DNA of 50,897 bases from an uncultured Pirellulaceae bacterium (GCA_938040995.1 CALHZT010000295.1:1-50897); one strand, 5' to 3'. Positions 1 to 9,461 are shown, numbered from the stretch's first letter. Program-made: numbers and translations. Notes: generated by a model from the letters alone, not told the origin.

Positions 1-50
1 CCAATAGGCCCGAAAGCAATACGGTACCACAATCGAAGGCAAGATAGCAA

Positions 51-131
51 AACCGGACGCTAACGCGTGGCGGCTGATAAGTAAACGACGATTTTCAACG
101 CCTATCAGCCGCCACGCGTTAGCGTCCGGTT
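51..131. repeat. Perfect 29-bp inverted repeat
   Basis: Arms 51-79 and 103-131 are perfect reverse complements around a 23-base loop. Each arm contains GCTAACGCGTGGCGGCTGAT. It lies just past the stop of the minus-strand YXWGXW gene, so its transcript could fold into a stable 3' hairpin. There is no T-run, so a classical intrinsic terminator is not shown. Similar CGCGT-containing fold-backs are common between planctomycete genes (general knowledge). Confidence 0.85.
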
Positions 132-155
132 CAGCATAAAGTGAATGCCATTGTC

Positions 156-2330
156 TTATCGCCGCGACCGCTTGTTCGACTTCTTTGCTCGCTTTGCTTT
201 CGGTGCTCTGGCGGATTTTGTGCGCGTCGGCTGTTTACGAGTCGGTCGTGATGCGGCGCTGGGAGCTTTTCGCGACTGGGCCGACGTCGTTCTCGAAGAA
301 GGACGAGTTGCCGGTGAAGGCGCTTGGGGACGTCTGACGGATCGCTGTGATACGCGGGTTGATTTCGGTGTGGACTTTAGCGCAGACTTTTGAACCGTCG
401 GCTTGCGAGGGGACGGTTGAGGCGTCCTTGCAGCTGGAACCTTTCGATTTGCTCGCCTGTTTTCCTGCTGTTGGCGTCGTTGGGAGACAACAAGGTCATT
501 CATCATGCGCTGCTGTCTTTTTCTCGCCTCGTTAATGCGATCCGCGGCAGATCGGCTGGCCGCTTTCTCGTTCTGCCTGGCGACTTTGTCTCTCTGTTCG
601 GCTTGCCGCCGCAGGTTGTCGTTGAAAGACTTTAACTGCTTTGCTTCCGTTCGCGCCTGCCGCTGTTCAGCGGCACGTCGCTCACGAGCCTGTCGCTCGC
701 GGGTCTGTTCCGCCAATCGGCGGTTGGTGCGTTCGTTGGCTTGCTGTCGGGCAACTTCTTTTGAGCGAGCCTTCTCGAAATTTCGACGATTGGAATCATT
801 TTGCGATCGAATCACCCGTGGCAAATCGGGACTCGAAGGTCGTCGTGGTGCGCCTGACTTGGGTGTGCGAGCCGAAGCGATGGGAACCGATGGTACGCGT
901 TGCGACAGGCCCTTCGCTGGACCTTTTTTTACTGGATCGACTCTTTCTGGACGACCCTTTGCCGGCCCTCGATTGCCTTTGCGGTTTGCGACAGCAATTT
1001 GCTTTTCCAGCTTTTGCCGCTGACGGGCAAGTCGCTGGATGCTTTCGATTTGCGCACGAGCTGCCTTGGACGACTGGATCGCCCGTGAGTTCGATCTTAC
1101 CGAATAGGGCGCCCGAGCCGGTCTTGATTTCACCAACAATGATTGCGGCGGTCGTACATTTCGGGACGCACCCAGGTGCCGACCAAAGTTCAAATTGACT
1201 TGCAGCGACAGGGTACGTGGTGGACGCAGGCTGACGTTTGATGTGTAGTAGCGATTCCAGTTGTCCAGATGTCGGCGGAAATCCAGCCCACGACGCGAGT
1301 AGAACACGTTGTAATAGCTAATCAGTGGATCATGGCGATGCGAGGCGCGACGATAATCGTAAAGCGGATAGAACCCTCGGTCACGATAAGCCACGTCGTA
1401 GTAGTCTCCAAACCAGTAGCACGACTGGTTGCTTGCGACGAACATGTGGATCAGCAAATTCGACGTCTGCACAGGGCAGGTTGGCTGGTACGTCACGACC
1501 GGTTCTGGGCAGAAAATCGGTGCGTACAATTCGCCACGAGCCGGCAGGACATAGTCCCAGTATCCTGTCACAAACACGCAGCCTGAGGGTGTCGAAACAT
1601 AATGGTCGGGGACCCAAACGTAGTCGTCCCGGTATTCGTTCCAGTATCCCGGTCGCCATTGATATTCCAGATTTACAGGCGGGTGTATTCCGGTATCAAA
1701 CGTGTTGACAGCCCAGGGGTCGCTGACGGCAATTTCGTTTTGCGGTTGTTGCGTCCATACACCAGGGACCCAAAACTGATTGTCGGATGGTTGCGGGGAT
1801 GTCGGGCCATTTTCCAATGACAGTGGTGGGCGCTGAACGTAGTTAAACTCCTCCGTACCAGCGACTGACCAAAACCCGGTGACTCGTCGCCACCCGTCTG
1901 ATTCTTCAACCCAATAGCCGGGCATCCATTTTCGGCCTTGCGGTTCGACTCGCCAGACGCCACTGATCCAGATAAAGTCGTTCCGTTCTTCGTCCCAGAA
2001 CCAGTAGCCCGGGATCCAGGAGTACGGTCGCTCACTCGCGTCCTTCGCGGTCAACTCTGGTGGCAATTCACGAATCTCTTCAGGTGGCTGCCGAGGAACA
2101 ACGAATGTCGGTTGTGCCTCGTGGCCGGTCGCGGTTGCGAACGCTTCGTGGATCGGTCCGCGAGCCAGAACTTCGATGTTGTCCTGGTTGTTCGGCGTAT
2201 CGAAGGTCAAGTCGCCGGTTGGCGGTGGCAACTCAAAAAGCGGATCCTGTGCTGTCGCAATCGAGACTCCAGCCACCAGGATCATGGTGACTTGGAGGAT
2301 GAAAGCCGCCGTTGAGTGAAACAATTTCAT
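156..2330 (-). CDS. Secreted YXWGXW-repeat protein with basic tail
   Basis: Secreted protein of unknown function. From the ATG at 2330 it begins MKLFHSTAAF and has a hydrophobic signal peptide ending near ATAQDP. An in-frame start at 2393 would add 21 residues before the signal peptide, so 2330 is preferred. The N-terminal half carries aromatic repeats of the type W-x-PGYW (for example YSWIPGYWFW, RKWMPGYWVE, YQWRPGYWNE, DYVWVPDHYV), matching the YXWGXW repeat known from planctomycete and other bacterial secreted proteins. The last 250-300 residues are extremely rich in Arg, Lys, Ala, Gln and Ser and end in NKRSRR, which suggests binding to a polyanion or the cell surface (inference). It appears to be transcribed alone, with the 51-131 inverted repeat downstream. 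The reverse-strand frames here are shadows. Confidence 0.85.
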   Translation of the reverse strand: MKLFHSTAAFILQVTMILVAGVSIATAQDPLFELPPPTGDLTFDTPNNQDNIEVLARGPIHEAFATATGHEAQPTFVVPRQPPEEIRELPPELTAKDASERPYSWIPGYWFWDEERNDFIWISGVWRVEPQGRKWMPGYWVEESDGWRRVTGFWSVAGTEEFNYVQRPPLSLENGPTSPQPSDNQFWVPGVWTQQPQNEIAVSDPWAVNTFDTGIHPPVNLEYQWRPGYWNEYRDDYVWVPDHYVSTPSGCVFVTGYWDYVLPARGELYAPIFCPEPVVTYQPTCPVQTSNLLIHMFVASNQSCYWFGDYYDVAYRDRGFYPLYDYRRASHRHDPLISYYNVFYSRRGLDFRRHLDNWNRYYTSNVSLRPPRTLSLQVNLNFGRHLGASRNVRPPQSLLVKSRPARAPYSVRSNSRAIQSSKAARAQIESIQRLARQRQKLEKQIAVANRKGNRGPAKGRPERVDPVKKGPAKGLSQRVPSVPIASARTPKSGAPRRPSSPDLPRVIRSQNDSNRRNFEKARSKEVARQQANERTNRRLAEQTRERQARERRAAEQRQARTEAKQLKSFNDNLRRQAEQRDKVARQNEKAASRSAADRINEARKRQQRMMNDLVVSQRRQQQENRRANRKVPAARTPQPSPRKPTVQKSALKSTPKSTRVSQRSVRRPQAPSPATRPSSRTTSAQSRKAPSAASRPTRKQPTRTKSARAPKAKRAKKSNKRSRR

Positions 2331-3113
2331 TGGATTCGATCCGCATGAGCCAGGATTACGGTTTTTGAATTTTCGCAACTTGACCAAGGGCAACTACGAT
2401 GCCTAAACCGGACGATTGCCTGCAATGCTTTCTACGAGAGCCTGTTGTTCACGTTTTTCGCGGCCAAAACCACTGCGAGAACGTGTTTTGCAAAAAGCCG
2501 CCGAAGTCCGTGTTGTCAGACCGATGACATGGAGTCTCGACACTGGATTGGCGTACAAGCGGAGGGTGTCGTCGCTTGCTGGCTGGTCCAATCCACCCTG
2601 GCGACACCAGTTTTTTGAACTGCGGGCGATAGTTGACAGGTTTGATTTCACCTCATGCTTGCCCGTTATTCCATCGGCTGTTTCAGGCCGAGGAAAATCT
2701 GCCTCGCCCTGCTATGGAACGAAAGCGGTGGAAACGATTTCATTCTGGAAGAACCCACAGGAAAGATCTCCGTTGGTCGAAAACCAGTCGCTTTTTTCCC
2801 CGAGGTCTTTTCGTAGTGTTCGATATAACCATGATCCAGCCATCTGGATCTCGATCCCACCGCCCGCAGTCGATTCGGCGGCAGGTATTTCAGGGTCGAG
2901 TTCGGCGAGGAATTCTTGATTCTCCAGGCGTGAGCGCCGTGGGCTTTTGCATTTCTTGACGAAAGCAATGCGGGCGCTATCCTGCTTGATGGAGTGTCGC
3001 TTATCTGCAGCAGCGGGTTTGCTGAAAACCGCAATTTGCCAGCAGTGGAACTCCAAATTCCGGCATTTCTGAACCGTAGTCATTTCCGACACATGGAAAT
3101 AGAAATAACGACT
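2331..3113. other. Intergenic region, no recognisable gene
   Basis: About 780 bases between two divergent genes. Short open frames exist on both strands (for example 2712-3092 on the minus strand, 126 codons) but none has a convincing ribosome binding site, a recognisable motif or a compositional signature of coding. The 2712-3092 frame is the least implausible, and a degraded gene cannot be excluded. No strong hairpin was found. Confidence 0.5.
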
Positions 3114-3142
3114 TTTTCAACATGACGAAATGGTCGTATACT
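3114..3142 (+). promoter_or_regulatory. Possible sigma70-like promoter of exporter cluster
   Basis: TATACT at 3137-3142 fits a -10 box and lies 17 bases after TTTTCA (3114-3119), a weak -35 match. It is about 100 bases upstream of the ABC transporter start. This is by-eye pattern matching; planctomycete promoters are poorly defined. Confidence 0.3.
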
Positions 3143-3240
3143 CAATATCGGTGAGCAGCATTGAGTGTTGATAGTGCTGCTGGCTGGACCCACAGCCTGC
3201 GAAGATTGCCGCACGGAAAATCGAAGTAGCGAAAACAGAC

Positions 3241-5424
3241 ATGAGCAAGTTTCATCACCACAGCGATTCTGCCGCGGCGGGCACCGCGACCCGGACTCTC
3301 GAGTTCTTTGCGTCCTCGTCGCGGGTGACGTTTGATCGGCCTTTGGCGATGCGGACGGTTACCGAGATGGTCCGGGCGATTCCTGGAGATGACCACCGCG
3401 TGTGGGGGCAGCGGCTTGTCGAGGCCGGTGAAAGTGTGAACTTGCGGATTCGCACGACGGAACTCACCGTCAAAGAGGCGGTTCGACTCGTCCGGGAAGG
3501 CGTTCCGGTCGCAGCCTGTTTCATAGGCAATGATCTGCATGGCGACTCGTCCGTTCAATGGATCGCTCTGAAAACGTATCGCCGTGGTAGGACGGAAGTC
3601 GTTGATTTGGCCAACGATTCTTCGAAGTGGTTATCCCGAAGGCAGCTACGCAAACTGTTGCGCGTGAGAACGAATCGCGACGGTCTTCGCTGGATAACGG
3701 GCCAGCCGGCATTGCCGTGCACCATTGTTGACCAGTCAGGAACTTCCAGTCGACCGGTCAAGCCGCTGGAGCGGTTGATTGGAATGATGCGTGCGGACTC
3801 GAATGACCTGTGGGCCGTTCTAACCTTCTCTCTTATCGTGGGCGTCCTCGCATTGGCGACTCCGATTGCAGTCGAAGCGCTGGTGAATACCGTCGCTTTT
3901 GGGCGCTACCTTCAACCAATTGTTGTGCTATCAATAATATTGATGACGTTTCTTGGGTTCGGTGCCGCGATTCGGGCGTTGAACACGTTTATCGTTGAGA
4001 TCGTGCAGCGCCGGTTGTTTGTTCGAGTCGTTGAAGATCTCGCTTATCGGCTTCCGCGAGTCGAGCAGGAGGCATTGGATAATTACCACGGTCCAGAGCT
4101 CGCGAACCGCTTCTTTGACATTGTGACCGTCCAGAAGGTCGCCGCAAAATTGCTACTTGATGGTATCACGATTGTTCTGCAGACCGCGCTCGGCATGGTC
4201 GTGTTGGCTTTCTACCATCCATTCCTGCTTGGATTCGATGTCGCGTTGCTGATCTGTATCGTGTTCATCGTTTTTGTATTGGGGCGAAATGCCGTCAAGT
4301 CCGCGATCAACGAATCTGCAAGCAAGTACCGCGTAGCTGCGTGGCTTCAGGAGCTGTTGCGAAATCCGACTGCATTCAAGTTGCATGGTGGAGCCCAGTT
4401 TGGTCTGGAACGAGCCGACAAGCTGGCTGTTGATTATCTTGAAGCGCGTCGGGCTCACTTTCGCATTGTGATGCGACAGATTGTGTTCTCGCTGGCACTT
4501 CAGGCAGTCGCGGCGACGGTGCTCTTGGGGCTTGGTGGTTGGCTGGTGATTCAGGGCGAGTTGACGCTTGGCCAACTGGTTGCGGCGGAGTTGATCGTGA
4601 TGAACATCGTCGGTTCATTCGCCAAGATTGGTAAGTATGTCGAAAGCTTTTATGACTTGCTGGCTGGCGTCGACAAGCTCGGCAAGCTCTTTGATCTGCC
4701 AATCGAGCCACATGACAAGCTCTTTCACCTGCAGGACGCAACCGCAGCAACACTCGCTGTGCATTCGGTATCACAGAAGATCGGCGAAACTACATTGCAC
4801 GGGAAACTCTCGTTTGAGGTGGCTCCGGAACAGCGACTGGCAGTGGTTGGGCCAGCGGGAAGCGGCAAGACCGCATTGCTGGACCTGATCACGGGAGCCC
4901 GGCACCCATCGGCTGGTAACGTGACGTTGGACGGAATCGACTTGCGCGAGCTGCGGCCGGATTCGTTGCGCGAGCATGTTTCACTGGCCCGTGACGTCGA
5001 AATTTTTCAGGGAACGATCGAAGAAAATGTGCATTTGAATCGTCCGCAGATTAATGCGTCCGATGTGCGCGATGCACTGAAGAAAGTTGGATTGCTCGAA
5101 GAGATTATGAGGCTGCCCAAGGGGCTGGGCACGGCCATTCAAACGGGTGGTGCGCCGTTGTCTGGTAGTCAGGCAGTGCGGCTGATGTTGGCCCGGGCAA
5201 TCGTTGGCCGGCCACGGTTACTATTGCTTGACGGAATCCTCGATTCTCTTGCCGACGCGGAACTGGAAAGGGCGCTGGCGAACCTCGCAAGTGGAAAGCA
5301 GCCGTGGACACTCGTCATTGCGACAGGCCGGAAATCTATCGCTGAGGTGTGCGACCATTTGCTCGACTTGGCGACCGGCAAGGTGGAGCCCACCACGTTG
5401 ACCAAAATGCAAACAAGAGCTTAG
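3241..5424 (+). CDS. ABC exporter permease-ATPase with degenerate NBD
   Basis: Inner-membrane half-transporter of the type I secretion kind (727 residues). Residues about 1-180 form an N-terminal domain; its order (GVPVAACFIGND, then WIALKTYRRGRTEVVDLAND) recalls the C39 peptidase-like domain of T1SS ATPases but has no evident catalytic Cys-His, so that is inference. Residues about 185-470 are the membrane domain with hydrophobic segments near 190-215, 226-250, 305-350 and 415-440. The nucleotide-binding domain has Walker A GPAGSGKT (537-544), a signature-like LSGSQ (640-644) and Walker B RLLLLDG (659-665). The expected catalytic Glu after the Walker B Asp is Gly665, the H-loop His is absent (IATGRKS, 693-699) and the Q-loop position is Arg584 (SLARDVE). 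The protein may therefore bind ATP but hydrolyse it poorly as a homodimer. The next gene, an HlyD-type adaptor, starts 22 bases after the stop. Confidence 0.88.
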   Translation: MSKFHHHSDSAAAGTATRTLEFFASSSRVTFDRPLAMRTVTEMVRAIPGDDHRVWGQRLVEAGESVNLRIRTTELTVKEAVRLVREGVPVAACFIGNDLHGDSSVQWIALKTYRRGRTEVVDLANDSSKWLSRRQLRKLLRVRTNRDGLRWITGQPALPCTIVDQSGTSSRPVKPLERLIGMMRADSNDLWAVLTFSLIVGVLALATPIAVEALVNTVAFGRYLQPIVVLSIILMTFLGFGAAIRALNTFIVEIVQRRLFVRVVEDLAYRLPRVEQEALDNYHGPELANRFFDIVTVQKVAAKLLLDGITIVLQTALGMVVLAFYHPFLLGFDVALLICIVFIVFVLGRNAVKSAINESASKYRVAAWLQELLRNPTAFKLHGGAQFGLERADKLAVDYLEARRAHFRIVMRQIVFSLALQAVAATVLLGLGGWLVIQGELTLGQLVAAELIVMNIVGSFAKIGKYVESFYDLLAGVDKLGKLFDLPIEPHDKLFHLQDATAATLAVHSVSQKIGETTLHGKLSFEVAPEQRLAVVGPAGSGKTALLDLITGARHPSAGNVTLDGIDLRELRPDSLREHVSLARDVEIFQGTIEENVHLNRPQINASDVRDALKKVGLLEEIMRLPKGLGTAIQTGGAPLSGSQAVRLMLARAIVGRPRLLLLDGILDSLADAELERALANLASGKQPWTLVIATGRKSIAEVCDHLLDLATGKVEPTTLTKMQTRA

Positions 5425-5446
5425 CAAAGAAGAACGAGAGAAAATT

Positions 5447-6814
5447 ATGTCAACGGTCTTTGGCCCACGACGATCGTCGAATCCTTTTACACCGAAAGAA
5501 GAGCTTTCGGCATTGCGGCTGGTTCAGTCATCGCTGATTGCCCGGCGACTGGCGAGCGGTTTGTTGTTGCTTTTGGCGGCATCAATCGTCGCGATGTTGG
5601 TTTTGCCGTGGCAGCAGTCTGCCAAGGGGACCGGCCGGGTGACCGCCTATGTTCCTCAGGAACGAAAGCAGACGGTGATGTCGCCAGTGAAGGGGATCGT
5701 GGAACGAGTGGCGGAAGGGCTTGTCGAAGGATCGCAAGTGAAGCAGGGTGATTTGATCCTTGAGCTTGGACCGGCGGCTGCCGATATGGCTTCGCAGCTG
5801 GAAGGCCAGCTTGAGGATCTGAACGAAAAGTTACGAACGGCGAAAGTAAAAGCGGAAGCCTACTCGCAAAACATGCTCGACTATGGGGAGGCTCGTGATT
5901 TTGCAGTCAGCGCTGCGGACGAACTCATCAAGGCAGGGCAGGCTAAAGTGCGTGCGAAGGAGGATCTGATTTCGGCGTACGAAGCCAAGGAGTGGCAGGC
6001 GCGCAAGAATTACGAACGGCAACGGCGACTTGCGAGGCAGGGGATCAAGTCGAGCAAAGAAGTCGAAAAGATGAAGAAGGATTGGGACGTTGCCAAGGCC
6101 GAACTTGATTCCTCCCGCCGTGAAGTCGTTACGGCTCAAAAGGAGTTGGAATCCAAAAGACAGCAACGGCAGGAGAAACTGAAAACGGCTCAGACAAAAG
6201 TTGATTATGCACGTGCTCTCCGGGAAGACGCATTAGGGCTTCAGGCTACCGTTCAAAAAGAAATTCGGACATTGAACATCAAGCAGTCCGAAATGAAGCG
6301 GATGGTCATTACTGCTCCGCGTGACGGCACGATTTTTCGTATGCCCGTTTTTGAGCGAGGCATGACGATCAAGGAAGGTTCGGAGTTGTTCACCATCATT
6401 CCAGACACCGAAGACCTTTCTGTCGAATTGTGGCTGGCTGGGAATGACGTGCCGCTGGTGCGACCAGGAGACCACGTTCGATTGCAGTTCGAGGGTTGGC
6501 CTGCAGTGCAGTTTGCCGGTTGGCCATCGGTAGCAGTCGGGACCTTTGGCGGTATGGTGGCGGCGATTGACGAAACGGACAACGGCAAAGGGAAGTTTCG
6601 TATACAGGTGCGCCCGGAGGAGGATGGTGTTGAATGGCCATCCCATCGTTTCCTCCGGCAGGGTGTTCGCGCTAACGGATGGGTAATGCTTCAGCAGGTT
6701 CCGTTGGGCTACGAAATGTGGCGGCAACTGAACGGCTTTCCGCCAGTGGTTGCCGAGGAAGAACCCGCCAAGGAAAAAGACGACAAAAAGAAGAAGCCCA
6801 AATTGCCCAAGTAG
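5447..6814 (+). CDS. HlyD-family periplasmic adaptor (membrane fusion protein)
   Basis: Membrane fusion protein linking the inner-membrane ABC transporter to the outer-membrane channel (455 residues). A single membrane anchor lies at residues 36-54 after a cytoplasmic tail. It is followed by a lipoyl-like half-motif (TVMSPVKGIVERVAEGLVEG), a long charged coiled coil at about 110-285 (repeated K/E/A/Q heptads such as DWDVAKAELDSSRREVVTAQ), and the second lipoyl half with TAPRDGTIFRM, then a beta-barrel region. The C-terminus is a Lys/Glu-rich tail (EKDDKKKKPKLPK). The start ATG is preceded by a purine-rich AAGAACGAGAG. Its position directly after the ABC gene and upstream of a TolC-like gene supports a tripartite exporter. 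Confidence 0.92.
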   Translation: MSTVFGPRRSSNPFTPKEELSALRLVQSSLIARRLASGLLLLLAASIVAMLVLPWQQSAKGTGRVTAYVPQERKQTVMSPVKGIVERVAEGLVEGSQVKQGDLILELGPAAADMASQLEGQLEDLNEKLRTAKVKAEAYSQNMLDYGEARDFAVSAADELIKAGQAKVRAKEDLISAYEAKEWQARKNYERQRRLARQGIKSSKEVEKMKKDWDVAKAELDSSRREVVTAQKELESKRQQRQEKLKTAQTKVDYARALREDALGLQATVQKEIRTLNIKQSEMKRMVITAPRDGTIFRMPVFERGMTIKEGSELFTIIPDTEDLSVELWLAGNDVPLVRPGDHVRLQFEGWPAVQFAGWPSVAVGTFGGMVAAIDETDNGKGKFRIQVRPEEDGVEWPSHRFLRQGVRANGWVMLQQVPLGYEMWRQLNGFPPVVAEEEPAKEKDDKKKKPKLPK

Positions 6815-6867
6815 CTTGTCAGCTCATGAGAACTTTTGAGATCAGAAATAGTAATGCGGAGGTCGCT

Positions 6868-7104
6868 ATGACGGACAGTTCCATGCTTTGCGCCACATGT
6901 TCGCCCACCGTTGAATCCAAGTCAGCGACCGCCAAAAAACGTTTCAAGAAAACGCTGGCGATGTATGCCACCATGGTGACGGTCAGCACATTTGCGATTT
7001 TCTTTCTCGAGCATGTAACGCTTTACAATGCGGTTCGCACTGCCCTCGTTGCTGCCGTCGCCAAAACGTTTGCGGCCAATTGGGTCACGGGTCTGTTTCA
7101 GTAG
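6868..7104 (+). CDS. Small membrane protein in exporter cluster
   Basis: A 78-residue protein starting at the ATG at 6868, chosen because GCGGAGG lies five bases upstream; the longer in-frame extension to 6679 overlaps the adaptor gene and has no such site. The N-terminus has a CATC motif (SSMLCATCSPT), then a basic patch (KKRFKKT) and a hydrophobic stretch TLAMYATMVTVSTFAIFFLE, which predicts a membrane segment, with a second weaker one (AVRTALVAAVAKTFAANWV). I do not recognise the family. Sitting between adaptor and outer-membrane genes, it may be an accessory subunit of the exporter (inference). Confidence 0.7.
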   Translation: MTDSSMLCATCSPTVESKSATAKKRFKKTLAMYATMVTVSTFAIFFLEHVTLYNAVRTALVAAVAKTFAANWVTGLFQ

Positions 7105-7236
7105 TTGGCGACTTTGCGGATTACGTAGGCAGTCCGTTCGGATTGCTTAAACCCACACGGTTGTGAGGGTTCTGACGATGATAGACCTATCGTTTCACTT
7201 CTGCCCCGCCAGGCCCGCGCTTCGTCTTCAGGTTTC

Positions 7237-9114
7237 ATGGATCGGTTTAGAACCTTCATTTCGATTGCGATCCCGGCGTTGATCGCACTAGCGATGCTAT
7301 CGCTTGTTGGATGTGCGACTCGTCGGCCATCCGTAGCGAAAAGCAATCTTTCTGCTCCGCCGGGCGCACGTGCCTTGCAGCCACAGTCTTCTCCGGTTCG
7401 GCTTGTTTCGTACGCAGAAACCGACGAGGGGCTTTCCGATCCGCCCGCCGGCGATTTGATGCAGTTGTCGGGTGACGCTCGAAAGCCAGAAGCTGACGAG
7501 CCAGCTTTGCTGGATGATCTCGAAGACGACGAATCCGGGGATGACTTATCGCCCGGTGACAGCATGGATGCTGAAGGCGAATCTCGCGGCGCCAATAAAG
7601 AAGGCGACCGAGAGGAAGGCACAGACGAATCAGAAGACGACTCCGATGGAGAGGATGAAGACTCTGACCTGGAGGACGAGGAAGACGATTCCGATTCAAA
7701 AGATGACGGGGATGGAGAGGACGATCCGCTGGGAATCAGGCCCCGGACGGAAAGAGAAAAATGTTTCAATGCGAATGCTTTGCGACTGGACCAGGTTCTT
7801 GGATCGGTAGCTGCCAGTTATCCGTTACTTGATGTTGCGATAAATGAGCTTGCTGCCGCGGAGGGCAAGGCACTGGCGACTTGGGGCAACTTTGACACGG
7901 TACTTTCTGCATACACTTTTAACAAACCGCTGGGCTTTTACGAGACTTATCAACACGGCTTCAAAGCCAGTCGGCCACTATGGAATGGTGGCGAAGTCTA
8001 TGGTGGCTATCGCATTGGTCGAGGTGTGTTCGAGCCGTGGTATCAGGAGCGGCAGACCAACGAGGGTGGCGAGTTCAAGACGGGCGTCAAGCTTCCCTTG
8101 ATGAAGGGTTTCGCGACCGATGGGCGGCGGACCGCTGTTCAAGTCGCCAATCTGGAACGCTTGCGGCTGGAACCAGATATTCGGGCGCGAGTGATTGAAA
8201 TGCAGCGTGCGGCCAGTCAGCTTTACTGGAAGTGGGTTGCGGCTGGACAAGTGGTCCGCACCCAGGAATACCTGCTCAAGCTGGCTCGCGTTCGTAATGA
8301 GAGTCTGATCGAGCAAGTCAAAGAAGGCGATTTGCCCAAGATTACCGAGATCGATAACGGCCGGTTTATCGCGAAGCGTCAGGCGAAACTGATCGAGTCG
8401 CGTCGAAAAGTACAACAGGCGGCGATCAAGCTTTCGTTGTTTCTGCGAGATCAGTCGGGACAACCTTTGGTCGCCGGCAACGAACTGTTGCCTTGCGATT
8501 TTCCTCAGCCATCGCCAACAGATCCCTATTCCGTCGAGTCTGATATTGCACAGGCGATCGCGCAACGGCCGGAACTTCGTGAGTACGATTTTCAGGCCCA
8601 ACAGGTTCAGGCGGAACTGTGCTACGCACGAAATCAGACGCTTCCAAAATTGGACGCGTATGCCGAAACTGGTCAGGACGTTGGTGAGCCGACAAGTAGT
8701 ACGCGGGACAAGTCGGAGCTTGAGATCGAACTTGGGCTGCTTGCCGAAGTGCCTCTGCAAAGGCGCAGTGCATTGGGGAAAATCCGGGCGGCAGAAGCCA
8801 AGCTGGCTCAGATATCCGCCAAGCGGCGATTTGCCGAAGACAAGATTCGTAGCCAGGTGCTTGATGCCGTTTCGGCTCTCGACAATGCCTACGAGCGAAT
8901 TGAACAGGCTCGTGAAAACCTGCGGCTGACTGAACAGTCGCTGCGACTGGGACGGCTGAGTTTTGATGAAGGCGACATCGACATCATCAAGCTCAACATC
9001 TATGAGACTTCTCTTGCCGAAGCCGAACTGTTGCTGATCGAAGCAGAGCTTACGTACTTCAATGCGATGGCCGATTATCGTGCCGCCCTCGCGATCGAAT
9101 TCCAGTCTGAATAA
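7237..9114 (+). CDS. TolC-like outer-membrane efflux lipoprotein with acidic insert
   Basis: Outer-membrane factor of the tripartite exporter (625 residues). The signal sequence ends in a lipobox LVGC (Cys26), so the mature protein should be lipidated. Residues about 87-163 are an almost continuous Asp/Glu/Ser/Gly tract (for example ESEDDSDGEDEDSDLEDEED). The rest has the long alpha-helical pattern of the TolC/OEP family, with two internal halves (VANLERLRLEPDIRARVIEM near residue 310 and LGLLAEVPLQRRSALGKIRAAEAKL near 500) and conserved late motifs (ARENLRLTEQSLRLGRLSFDEG and the final YFNAMADYRAAL). The acidic insert is unusual and might bind Ca2+ or keep the periplasmic entrance charged (inference). 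Confidence 0.9.
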   Translation: MDRFRTFISIAIPALIALAMLSLVGCATRRPSVAKSNLSAPPGARALQPQSSPVRLVSYAETDEGLSDPPAGDLMQLSGDARKPEADEPALLDDLEDDESGDDLSPGDSMDAEGESRGANKEGDREEGTDESEDDSDGEDEDSDLEDEEDDSDSKDDGDGEDDPLGIRPRTEREKCFNANALRLDQVLGSVAASYPLLDVAINELAAAEGKALATWGNFDTVLSAYTFNKPLGFYETYQHGFKASRPLWNGGEVYGGYRIGRGVFEPWYQERQTNEGGEFKTGVKLPLMKGFATDGRRTAVQVANLERLRLEPDIRARVIEMQRAASQLYWKWVAAGQVVRTQEYLLKLARVRNESLIEQVKEGDLPKITEIDNGRFIAKRQAKLIESRRKVQQAAIKLSLFLRDQSGQPLVAGNELLPCDFPQPSPTDPYSVESDIAQAIAQRPELREYDFQAQQVQAELCYARNQTLPKLDAYAETGQDVGEPTSSTRDKSELEIELGLLAEVPLQRRSALGKIRAAEAKLAQISAKRRFAEDKIRSQVLDAVSALDNAYERIEQARENLRLTEQSLRLGRLSFDEGDIDIIKLNIYETSLAEAELLLIEAELTYFNAMADYRAALAIEFQSE

Positions 9115-9337
9115 CTGACCGTTGTTCAGTTGCTCGCACGGGCACAGTCGTCCATTACCTGGCCCATTTCAATGCATCCGTGGCGGTGTTTGTTCTCGAA
9201 AGCGCGTAGAATCCGTCGTTGGCGATGAACGATGCAGTTGTGATCACAGGAAACACGAAATTTGAAGTTCCTTGTTCCGTGATCGAGATTCGAAGAGGAA
9301 AGTGGAAGTGAACTGCGATTGCGGTTCGAACGGCGGG

Positions 9338-9377
9338 CCCTCCCCGTCGCTCCCGTCGCTGAGGCTCCGACCCTCCC
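9338..9377 (+). repeat. CCCTCCCCGTCGC short repeat, copy 1
   Basis: CCCTCCCCGTCGC, a duplicated TCCCGTCGC, then TGAGGCTCCGACCCTCCC. The same unit without the internal duplication recurs at 33153-33183, and a variant in reverse orientation at 22034-22062. It belongs to a dispersed intergenic repeat of this genome. Confidence 0.8.
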
Positions 9378-9461
9378 ACTCGACAAGCGGTATGACTGAC
9401 TCGTTCCTCGCCAGCCACCGCGTTGCCGGAGGAGGGTTGCCTGGAGCGAACGGCCCGAGAT

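Noticed and set aside
2712-3092. Possible 126-residue minus-strand protein
   Set aside because: Weak ribosome site, no motif and overlapping competing frames; left as an unassigned gap.
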